Part shown: piece after piece, positions 1 through 6,340 of the stretch
How the letters are laid out: each line of letters opens with the position of its first letter
Position numbering within the stretch: the first letter of the stretch is position 1
Assembly (NCBI GenBank): GCA_029212955.1
Contig: JARGOW010000206.1
Span: forward strand, 1 to 6,913
From: Planctomycetota bacterium
GTDB lineage: Bacteria; Planctomycetota; UBA1135; GCA-002686595
Direction: 5' to 3'
DNA length: 6,913 nucleotides
The notes under the pieces: model-generated
Told to the model about the DNA's origin: nothing
Database searches by the model: none
Seen by the model: only the letters and a program-made list of their open reading frames with translations
Program-made: the position numbers and the translations under genes

Positions 1-2301
1 ACGCTCGATCAATGCGGACGCCATTTTGTCTCCGGCTTCCGCCGCTTTCCTCCATGAGGCGCACGCCGAATCCATGTCACCGCTGAGGCGCTGGGCGATC
101 CCCAAATGGCGCAGGATCATTCCATCGTTGGGCCTGGTTTCGTTGGCCAAGTTCAGATCTTCGAGGGCCCCTTTCAAATCCCCAAGGGCTGCGCGAGCCT
201 GGCCCCGATTGACGTGTAGTTTGGCATCGGGAGATCCAACAAAGCGTGTGAGCACTTCGTCCAAGTGAACGAGTCCCTGGTCAAAGAATCCATTTTCGAT
301 CAACAGGATTCCGTAATCCACCTTCGGATCAAACCAACTTGGCTTGTCCTCCAAAATCCTAGCGTAGTCCTGCATGGATCCCTCCGCGTCGCCGGTCACA
401 CCGCGTAGCTTGGCACGATACAGGCGATAGCGGCCGTTGTTGGGCTTGGCCTTCACGGCCAAGTCAATCTGGGCCAGAGCGTTGGCGTAATCGCCAAGGC
501 CTGCGTAGAGCTCGCAAGCCCGCCCAGCCTGGGCTGCGGGGTGGGGAAAACCGCTGCGCGTAATGATCGGCACGGCGGGGATGCCAGGCCGGGTCCCAAG
601 CAGTGTCATCAATGCACGACTCCCCATTCGCTGCGCGAGCATGCCAGCGGAATTCGCCCCCATGCGGGGATCCGCACCGGACTTCATCAATAGCTCAATG
701 AATGGCTTATGCGCCTTTTCATGGATGAGTTCGGACAGGGGTGAATTGCCGTCCCGATCCAGCGAGTTGGGGTTGGCTCCGGAAGCAAGGAACAGTTTGG
801 CTGCCTCAAATCCTTTGGCCCCCTGCCGTGCGAATTGATGCAACGGGGTGGATCCATCGGACAAACCCAACGTCGGATTTGCGCCCAACTGCAAAGCTTG
901 CCCCATGGCTTCCAGGTCATTGGCGGCAATGGCCAACAGCAATGCATCGGATTCCCTGGGAGCTAGAACATGGGCTACCAAATGGTTTCCAGCGGCCACG
1001 GCGACCTGGAACGCCGTCATGTTTTCGTTGTTGGCTTGATCGGCCTTGGCACCCGCATCCAGCAACCAGGTCGCCATTTCCCAGGTGCCGTTCAAAGCCA
1101 CCTGATGCAGGGCCGTGTTGCCCTTGTGGGTGGCGTTCGGATCCGCCCCCATCTCCAACAAGACCCGGAGCTTTTCCTCCTTGCCACTCCTCGCGGCTTC
1201 CAGCAGGGGCACTTCCCCATCCCGCCCGGCCAGGTTCGGATCGGACCCTCCGGTGATCAACATGCGAGCGGTCAGTCCATCGTGTACCCCGTGGGCGTAC
1301 CAAAGTGGAGTTCCGCCCAAGTAGTCCTTCACATTCAGGTCAGCCCCGCGCCGGACCAACATCACCACGGCATCGGTTTCATCGGTCATGACCGCGCCCA
1401 TCACCGGAGTGCTCACCAAATCCTTTCTATCGGCGGTTCGGTAGCTTTTGGAATTGGTGGAAGCCGCGTCCCCGATCAAATCGCGCATGACGTGAAGGTA
1501 GCCATTTGTCGCGGCCAGATGCAGGAGCGTCGTCCCGTTCGGATGCTCCTGTTTGGGGTCCAGTTTGACCCCTGAGGCTAGCAAGACCGCAACCGGACCG
1601 TCGTTCCCCCGCGAGGACAGCGCCATCTCAAGCGGTGTTTTTTTGTAGATTTCGTCGCGTAGATCCGTGGAAGCACCGCCGTCGACCAGCGCCTTTACCA
1701 TCGCCCCATTGCCCCCTAGGCATGCATGGTGCAACGGGGGCAAGGCCCTGCTTGGCTCATTGGGATCTGCCCCCTCGGTAAGCAGGAGCGCGACACGCTC
1801 GAGGTCCCCCGCCAAAACCGCCTCGGTCAAGGGCTTGTGGGGAAACGGCCCGTTGGGTCCGTGTTCTGCCTCCGCCGGCTGAACGGGGACTATTCCCCCG
1901 TCGGGCATAAGGTCCGCTTCCGTGATGGCTCGACCGGAAGAAGTCTTCGCCGCAACCCCAGCTGCTTCCAGCGCACGAAACACCGCCAATCGGCCTTTTC
2001 GCACCGTGATATCCATCAGGGTCTCTCCGCCGAATGCCAAGGTCAGGTCTGCCCCTCCTCGAATCAATTCCATGGCCCTGGCGTCATCCCCCACCTCGAT
2101 GGCGAAGAACAGGTTGCCCACGGCTTGATCAAGCCCTAAGAACACGTCCATTCCGCGATCTCCCGACTGGACTTCAGCGGGGGCTGATTCCTCTTGGGGT
2201 GCGAAAGCAAAAGTCAAAGGACAGGAACATGCCAACAAAAGGACCGCAAGGGTCCGGTTTGCGGTGCGGAGGCGGTTCAATCGAGGGAAGAGATTCATCA
2301 T
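1..2301 (-). CDS. Exported ankyrin-repeat and TPR-repeat protein, 3' end missing
   Basis: The frame is open without a stop from the ATG at 2301 to the window edge, giving 767 visible residues; the C-terminus lies outside. Residues 1-34 look like a signal peptide: a basic start (R7, R10, R12, R16), a hydrophobic core (LAVLLLACSCPLTFAFA), and possible cleavage after A32 or A34. LLAC at 22-25 could instead be a loose lipobox. Two weak ankyrin-like units cover about 58-120. From about 156 to 570 there are some 12 more, with typical TPLHxA and GADPN motifs, for example PPLHHACLGGNGAMVKALV and NTALHQVALNGTWEMATWLL. From about 590 onward the pattern changes to TPR-like helical pairs, for example LYAGLGDYANALAQIDLAVKAKP and RGQARAALGDLKGALEDLNLA. 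Both repeat types bind other proteins; no catalytic motif is visible. The start is one of two adjacent ATGs (2301 and 2298), chosen because the signal peptide follows directly. The partner is unknown; after export it should act in the periplasm or at the envelope. The call of ankyrin plus TPR is firm, the biological role is not. Confidence 0.9.
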   Translation of the reverse strand, partial: MMNLFPRLNRLRTANRTLAVLLLACSCPLTFAFAPQEESAPAEVQSGDRGMDVFLGLDQAVGNLFFAIEVGDDARAMELIRGGADLTLAFGGETLMDITVRKGRLAVFRALEAAGVAAKTSSGRAITEADLMPDGGIVPVQPAEAEHGPNGPFPHKPLTEAVLAGDLERVALLLTEGADPNEPSRALPPLHHACLGGNGAMVKALVDGGASTDLRDEIYKKTPLEMALSSRGNDGPVAVLLASGVKLDPKQEHPNGTTLLHLAATNGYLHVMRDLIGDAASTNSKSYRTADRKDLVSTPVMGAVMTDETDAVVMLVRRGADLNVKDYLGGTPLWYAHGVHDGLTARMLITGGSDPNLAGRDGEVPLLEAARSGKEEKLRVLLEMGADPNATHKGNTALHQVALNGTWEMATWLLDAGAKADQANNENMTAFQVAVAAGNHLVAHVLAPRESDALLLAIAANDLEAMGQALQLGANPTLGLSDGSTPLHQFARQGAKGFEAAKLFLASGANPNSLDRDGNSPLSELIHEKAHKPFIELLMKSGADPRMGANSAGMLAQRMGSRALMTLLGTRPGIPAVPIITRSGFPHPAAQAGRACELYAGLGDYANALAQIDLAVKAKPNNGRYRLYRAKLRGVTGDAEGSMQDYARILEDKPSWFDPKVDYGILLIENGFFDQGLVHLDEVLTRFVGSPDAKLHVNRGQARAALGDLKGALEDLNLANETRPNDGMILRHLGIAQRLSGDMDSACASWRKAAEAGDKMASALIER
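10..534 (-). repeat. TPR-like repeat region (protein level)
   Basis: This stretch encodes residues 590-764 of the exported ankyrin/TPR protein. About five helix-turn-helix units of 33-36 residues are visible. Each carries the G-D/Y-A and A-L spacing of TPRs: GLGDYANALAQIDLAVKAKP, TGDAEGSMQDYARILEDKP, NGFFDQGLVHLDEVL, ALGDLKGALEDLNLANETRP, SGDMDSACASWRKAAEAGD. The last unit reaches the window edge, so the total number is unknown. Confidence 0.75.
592..1836 (-). repeat. Ankyrin-like repeat array (protein level)
   Basis: This stretch encodes residues 156-570 of the exported ankyrin/TPR protein. About 12 units of roughly 30-35 residues can be read. The clearest begin near residues 187 (PPLHHACLGG), 256 (GTTLLHLAATNGYLH), 329 (GGTPLWYAHG), 362 (GEVPLLEAARSG), 394 (GNTALHQVALNG), 483 (GSTPLHQFARQG) and 518 (GNSPLSELIHEK). 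Most end in a GADPN- or GANPN-like turn. The units are divergent in sequence, so this is an old array and not a recent DNA-level duplication. Confidence 0.85.
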
Positions 2302-2313
2302 GGCAAGAGTGGG

Positions 2314-2319
2314 CTCCTC
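2314..2319 (-). promoter_or_regulatory. Possible ribosome binding site of the ankyrin/TPR gene
   Basis: GAGGAG on the minus strand lies 12 bases before the first ATG (2301) and 15 before the second (2298). The sequence is a good match to a Shine-Dalgarno core but the spacing is longer than usual. The shorter spacing mildly favours the first ATG. Confidence 0.35.
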
Positions 2320-2345
2320 ACCACCAGGGCTCGAAGCGTCCCAGA

Positions 2346-2373
2346 ATCCTACCGTACCTGCGCAAATGGGCAA
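2346..2373 (-). promoter_or_regulatory. Possible sigma-70-like promoter of the ankyrin/TPR gene
   Basis: On the minus strand TTGCCC (2373-2368) and TAGGAT (2351-2346) are separated by 16 bases; each matches four of six consensus positions. The pair sits between the protease terminator and the ankyrin start codon, and would give a leader of roughly 40 bases. Position supports it, but in GC-rich DNA a match of this quality can arise by chance. Confidence 0.3.
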
Positions 2374-2379
2374 TCCACG

Positions 2380-2412
2380 AAAAAGCGGCCGACCCCGTTT
2401 GGGATCGGCCGC
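2380..2412 (-). terminator. Intrinsic terminator after the protease gene
   Basis: Read on the minus strand, an 8-bp perfect stem (GCGGCCGA at 2412-2405 pairing with TCGGCCGC at 2392-2385) is followed by five T's (2384-2380). The loop side can add a CCC/GGG pairing past a one-base bulge. It starts 55 bases after the protease stop codon and is oriented to end protease transcription before the ankyrin/TPR gene. Confidence 0.85.
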
Positions 2413-2467
2413 AGATTCAACAGACCCGGATGCCAGCTTCGAGTGGCCTCCGAATCTCAATCCATGC

Positions 2468-5400
2468 TTAGTTGAACGTCACGGTGATGACGTTGGTGAA
2501 GTTGGAGGTGTCGAAGGGGTTCTGGTCACGGTGCCAGGCCTGGAAGGACCAGGTCTGACCAGCCACAACAGACTGAGCCGGGCTGGTCGGACTGTTGTTG
2601 AGGGGCACATCCAAAGAGAAGGCTCCCGTGGCGCCGGTGTAGCGGATTTGGCCGCCCGCGTTGAAGCGACCGAGCGCACCACCGAGGCAGAACTCGCCCT
2701 GGCTTCCCGGGGGAGTGATCGGCGGACCCTGGGACGTGGCGCCCAGGAAGTAACCGAAGTTGTTGAGGGGCATGCCCGATGCGTTGAGCGTCAGGTCATT
2801 CTCGCTGGCGATGTCACTTCCCGAAGCGGTCAGGACACCGGGGAATCCGGTGGAGTTCGGATTGGCCGGGCCACAGTACACCGTGCCGCAGGCGGGCGTG
2901 ATGGTGAAGGGACCGAAGGTCACTTGGTTGTCGGACCAGTTGCCCGCGTTGTCACGCGTGATGACGTGCAAGTACCAAGTACCGGAGACGGGACTGATGG
3001 AAGAGGTCGTGCCGGCCGTGTCAACAATTTGGCCAACAAGGCCAGTCGGGTTGGTGGTCCAGTACAAACCGTAGCCGTCCACTCCAGAGTGGCTGTCAAC
3101 AGAAGCGTTCCAGTTCACCGTGATGGTTCCATTGCAAGACGAGCTTCCCTGGGGGAAGTTCGAGCTCGAATAGGTCACATCGGTCGGGTCCGTCACGTCG
3201 ATGAGGTAAGGGCCGTCCGTCATGTAGTCGTTGTCCCAGTTGCCCGAGTTGTCGACGGTACGAATGTGGAAGTACCGGTTAGACGTTGAGCTGGGGTACG
3301 CCGCGCTGGTGTAAGAGGTCACGGCTCCGATATCCTGAGTTGCGCCAGGAGTACTAATAACCGTCGTTTCGAAGATGCCGTACCCAGCCACACCAGAAAG
3401 GTTGTCGCTAGCAGCATTCCAAGTCCATTGCACGGTCGGGTCGTTGCTCCACTGTCCAACGGTGTGGCTCGGGGAAGTCAATCCGGAAACGGCACCCGGC
3501 TGGGTTCCGTCCACGATAACTTGCACGGTCGGGTTCACCTCGGGGGCGTTCTCGGACGTGGTCTGCATGGTCACGTTCTTGGTTCCCTCGGAGGGGTAAG
3601 AAACGCGGTAGCTCACGTTTTTGGTGTTGCCCTGACGGATATCGCCCAAAGTGATGTAGTCGATCGTGTTACCCGAGTCGCTGAGGTCGGAAACGATTCC
3701 GTCCTCCAGCGTTGAGGACTTGGAGTGGATCGTTCGGCTGGTTCCGTCAAAGTCGAGCATGGTCGCTGCGGAAACAAAATCGGTGGCTGACACGCTCACG
3801 TCCACATCGATCTGATCGTTGGGCTTGATGAACGAATCGGAAGCGGTAATGGTCACGGTGTTCGCGGGGGTGATGTCTCCCGAGATGATGTGAATCGTCA
3901 AACCAAGGTTGATCGAAGACGTCGTGGAGTCGGGGAATACTTTCCAGCGCCAGTCGCCTGCGATCGGGTTGTTGATGATGCGGATTTCAGTGTTGTCCAC
4001 CGAGCTCTGCTGTGCGCTGTACTCGCCAACGTTGAAGGCGGGATCGATGGGCGCACGATCCAGGTACATGTCAAAGTCATTGACCAAGGCCGTGCCTGCG
4101 CCAGCTCCGCCAGCCACTTCGTTGTAGTGCATGACCGCAACAAGGCGGGTCGCTCCAACCGGGACGGTGAAGTCCGCGTAGGTCGAGTTACCGGATCCCA
4201 CGGTGGGGCTCCAAGTGGTCGTGGTCCAATCAGAGTGGCTCCAGTGGGCGCGGTAGGCGTTGATACGTCCGGTGCCAAACGTGTCCAGGTGGGAACTGCT
4301 GGCGGTTGTAAGCAACTGCATGTCGTGGGCCTGGGAAGTACCCATCAGGTGAGCAGCAATCTCGGCCGGCTCACGGTCACGCATCCAAGAGTGGTGATCC
4401 ACGAGCTGGGCGATAGCGCCGGTGACATGGGGTGCTGCCATGGAAGTTCCACTATAAGCGCCATAACCCGTGTTGTTGTTGGCGAGCGCACTGCTCACCC
4501 AACGGCCCGGGGCGTTGACATTGGGCTTCCAACGGTTGTCCGCGATCGGACCAGTTCCCGAGGTGCTCCAAAGCTCACCCGGCTTGCCGACGGTTCCGTC
4601 AAGGTAATCCACGGTGTTGCCAACGGTCAGGGCGTTCTTAGCGGTCGCCTGGATACCCACGTTTTGGTAGGAGTAGTTTCCTGCTGCCCAAACCCAAACC
4701 TGGCCTTCGTTGAAAACGTGGTTGTCCACGGTACGGGCGTCGGCTTCGGTTCCGGTCGGAACGTGCTGGTCGTTGAAGGTCGAACCCCAGGAGTTGTTCA
4801 CAACGTGGGGCACGGTTCCAGTTCCAACCGGCGTGTTCATCGTGTTCACGATGCTGGACAGGGAAACGGAGCAGGGGTTGGGGAAAATACGGTAGTTGAA
4901 GAGCGACTGATCCGCGCTCCAAGTGCCTAGTCCCGGAGCAATACCCGTGTGGTCAGCTTGAGCGTCGCCATTTCCAAGAATGGTGCCGGTCACGTGCGTG
5001 CCGTGGCCATTTCCACCGTTTGAAATATCATCCCATGCAGCGGCTTCGGTGGTGCAGTTCCAGCCCCATCCGAAAATGTCAATGTCCGTGTGTGCCGTTT
5101 CCACACCCGAGTCCACAATACCGACTTGCGCCACGGAGCTCGTGGAACCGTCGTACTGGGAACGGGTTTCGTCCGCCATGATCATGGGGATGGACTCGTC
5201 GTGCATCGGGGCGGAGAACATTTCCTTGACCGGAACGGGCTCCACGAACTGAACAAAGTCCAACTCGGTCATGGCAGCCACACTAGCCACCGTTCCAGTC
5301 ACGACGAAGGTGTCGATATCAGGACGGTATTCGTGTACTTGCATTCCCATCGATTCCAGCTGCTGGTGCATCCAACCGTTGGAGTGGTGACGGATAGAGC

Positions 5401-6190
5401 GGGCGTCGGTGCCTTCATACATGAAAGGCTCGCTGCTCTCGGGGGTCACACCCGAAACCGACCCGAAGCGCTCGGCGACGGAGTTTTCGTTCATATCCGA
5501 CTCGAAGACGGAAACGTACATGTCCAAGGGAGCGACTTGGCTCATACCTTTGACTTCGCCACGCATGGCGGGGTGAACCTTCTGCCAGGTGCGGGGAGCT
5601 CCAACCCAACGGACAAAGTCCATGGTGGAAACATCAAGCACGCGATCCACGGGGATCGCAACGCGGATGGTGTAGTGGGGGTGGAAGCCAAGAATCCGGC
5701 AGTCCATGGCCTTGAGCTCCTCAAGACGCTGGTCGGTGATGCGCTTTTGGAACATGACCATGGCATAGGTCTCGTTGCCAGGGCGAGCATCGCCGAAATT
5801 CCCGTCCATCTGCAAGAGGGCGGGGTCCACCAGTTCGTCCACCGGGGGGGTGTAGGGCCCGGCGATAAAGGACAGGAAGAAGGGGTTACCCGATGCCTTC
5901 TCGACAACCACGTCACCTTCGGGGCTCGCTTCGATCACAGCGGGGATGGGCAGCGGGATGCTGTCGTCGAGATCCACCTTTACAATGGTCGCCTCGGGGT
6001 TTTGGGGCTCGGAGCGCAGGTCTTCTTCAGCGACTTGCACGTTTCCCGGGAGCTGGGAAGTGGCGGTGACGGGGGTGACCTTTGCGGCGGTCTCGGTGGA
6101 GACCTCCCCTTGGGTGGTGGCATCCTGGGCCCAGGCGGCAGCCGCCATGGACAGGATCCCCACGAGGGGGTAGCAGTATTTGGACTTCAT
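2468..6190 (-). CDS. Secreted multidomain subtilisin-family (S8) serine protease
   Basis: This encodes a complete 1240-residue extracellular endopeptidase. Residues 1-21 form a signal peptide (MKSKYCYPLVGILSMAAAAWA, likely cut at AWA|QD). An acidic linker follows, then a propeptide region of about 140-326 that looks duplicated. The catalytic domain covers about 350-655. It has Asp360 in VGIVDSGV, His396 in GHGTHVTG, oxyanion Asn505 in AAGN and nucleophile Ser583 in GTSMAAPH, so the triad is intact. A beta-sandwich region follows at 665-770, like the C-terminal domain of KP-43-type subtilases, then a CARDB-like segment at 775-895, two FN3-like repeats at 896-1098, and a cysteine-containing module at 1101-1240. 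The frame also offers an ATG at 6262, but its extra 24 residues precede the signal peptide, so the start at 6190 is preferred; neither has a clear Shine-Dalgarno sequence. An intrinsic terminator follows the gene. It is transcribed divergently from an esterase gene. The family is certain; substrate and exact localisation are inferred. Confidence 0.95.
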   Translation of the reverse strand: MKSKYCYPLVGILSMAAAAWAQDATTQGEVSTETAAKVTPVTATSQLPGNVQVAEEDLRSEPQNPEATIVKVDLDDSIPLPIPAVIEASPEGDVVVEKASGNPFFLSFIAGPYTPPVDELVDPALLQMDGNFGDARPGNETYAMVMFQKRITDQRLEELKAMDCRILGFHPHYTIRVAIPVDRVLDVSTMDFVRWVGAPRTWQKVHPAMRGEVKGMSQVAPLDMYVSVFESDMNENSVAERFGSVSGVTPESSEPFMYEGTDARSIRHHSNGWMHQQLESMGMQVHEYRPDIDTFVVTGTVASVAAMTELDFVQFVEPVPVKEMFSAPMHDESIPMIMADETRSQYDGSTSSVAQVGIVDSGVETAHTDIDIFGWGWNCTTEAAAWDDISNGGNGHGTHVTGTILGNGDAQADHTGIAPGLGTWSADQSLFNYRIFPNPCSVSLSSIVNTMNTPVGTGTVPHVVNNSWGSTFNDQHVPTGTEADARTVDNHVFNEGQVWVWAAGNYSYQNVGIQATAKNALTVGNTVDYLDGTVGKPGELWSTSGTGPIADNRWKPNVNAPGRWVSSALANNNTGYGAYSGTSMAAPHVTGAIAQLVDHHSWMRDREPAEIAAHLMGTSQAHDMQLLTTASSSHLDTFGTGRINAYRAHWSHSDWTTTTWSPTVGSGNSTYADFTVPVGATRLVAVMHYNEVAGGAGAGTALVNDFDMYLDRAPIDPAFNVGEYSAQQSSVDNTEIRIINNPIAGDWRWKVFPDSTTSSINLGLTIHIISGDITPANTVTITASDSFIKPNDQIDVDVSVSATDFVSAATMLDFDGTSRTIHSKSSTLEDGIVSDLSDSGNTIDYITLGDIRQGNTKNVSYRVSYPSEGTKNVTMQTTSENAPEVNPTVQVIVDGTQPGAVSGLTSPSHTVGQWSNDPTVQWTWNAASDNLSGVAGYGIFETTVISTPGATQDIGAVTSYTSAAYPSSTSNRYFHIRTVDNSGNWDNDYMTDGPYLIDVTDPTDVTYSSSNFPQGSSSCNGTITVNWNASVDSHSGVDGYGLYWTTNPTGLVGQIVDTAGTTSSISPVSGTWYLHVITRDNAGNWSDNQVTFGPFTITPACGTVYCGPANPNSTGFPGVLTASGSDIASENDLTLNASGMPLNNFGYFLGATSQGPPITPPGSQGEFCLGGALGRFNAGGQIRYTGATGAFSLDVPLNNSPTSPAQSVVAGQTWSFQAWHRDQNPFDTSNFTNVITVTFN
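2471..2890 (-). other. C-terminal module of the protease, planctomycete-type tail
   Basis: Residues 1101-1240 form a separate module after the FN3-like repeats. Visible landmarks are CGTVYCGPANPNSTG, NDLTLNASGMPLNNFGYFL, GEFCLGGALGRF, WSFQAWHRDQNP and SNFTNVITVTF at the very end. Cys1106 and Cys1168 could form a disulfide. From memory, similar tails end many otherwise unrelated secreted proteins of marine Planctomycetota, which suggests a shared sorting, anchoring or carbohydrate-binding role. That role is inference. Confidence 0.6.
2897..3505 (-). repeat. Two tandem FN3/Ig-like domains of the protease (protein level)
   Basis: Residues 896-1000 and 1001-1098 are two copies of an approximately 100-residue beta-sandwich. 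Matching segments are WNAASDNLSGVAGYGIFETT and WNASVDSHSGVDGYGLYWTT, then YFHIRTVDNSGNWDN and YLHVITRDNAGNWSD, each ending in GPYLID or GPFTI. This repeat type is common in large secreted bacterial proteins, probably as a spacer or substrate- or surface-binding arm. Confidence 0.8.
5213..5770 (-). repeat. Duplicated propeptide-like module of the protease (protein level)
   Basis: Residues 141-205 and about 221-326 of the protease resemble each other. Both contain a beta strand (TYAMVMFQ versus LDMYVSVFE), a helix (RLEELKAMDCRI versus HQQLESMGMQV), and a strand-helix-strand ending in MDFVRWVGAP (190-199) and LDFVQFVEPV (310-319), 120 residues apart. The layout suits the inhibitor-type prodomains that fold S8 proteases and are removed on maturation. 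The second copy has an insertion of about 25-30 residues near 236-265. Confidence 0.6.
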
Positions 6191-6263
6191 TCGGATAGTT
6201 GAGTGAGGGGGAAGGGGGTGGGCCAGCTTCTCGAGTAGAGCTAGAGCGGGGTCCAACTTCATC

Positions 6264-6291
6264 AGCGTAAGAATTGAGTGGGGTCCGTCAC
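6264..6291 (-). promoter_or_regulatory. Weak promoter candidate for the protease gene
   Basis: On the minus strand GTGACG (6291-6286) and TACGCT (6269-6264) are 16 bases apart, with about 70 bases to the preferred protease start. The match to the sigma-70 consensus is poor (four and three of six). The 150-base divergent region 6191-6340 must carry promoters for both genes, but I see no better pair on either strand and no clear operator. Confidence 0.15.
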
Positions 6292-6340
6292 GAAATGCGT
6301 AAAACTAGCTCCTGGACTGGAATTCCCCTACCGTGGGCCT

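Noticed and set aside
970..1575. Plus-strand open frame of 201 codons opposite the ankyrin array
   Set aside because: The minus strand here encodes an uninterrupted ankyrin array; the plus-strand product shows no domain and is a shadow.
2264..3289. Plus-strand open frame of 341 codons spanning the intergenic gap and the protease 3' end
   Set aside because: It runs through the ankyrin gene start, the terminator hairpin and the protease C-terminal domains, and its translation has no recognisable features.
3890..4930. Plus-strand open frame of 346 codons opposite the protease catalytic region
   Set aside because: It lies wholly antisense to a protein with clear S8 catalytic motifs. Its translation is rich in Val, Gly, Arg and His without recognisable domains, as expected for the opposite strand of GC-rich coding DNA.
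5090..6202. Plus-strand open frame of 370 codons opposite the protease N-terminus
   Set aside because: It is antisense to the propeptide and signal peptide, has low-complexity His/Gly/Val composition, and shows no domain or ribosome binding site.
6191..6262. Alternative upstream start of the protease at 6262
   Set aside because: The extra 24 residues are not signal-like and would place the obvious signal peptide internally; no ribosome binding site supports the upstream ATG.
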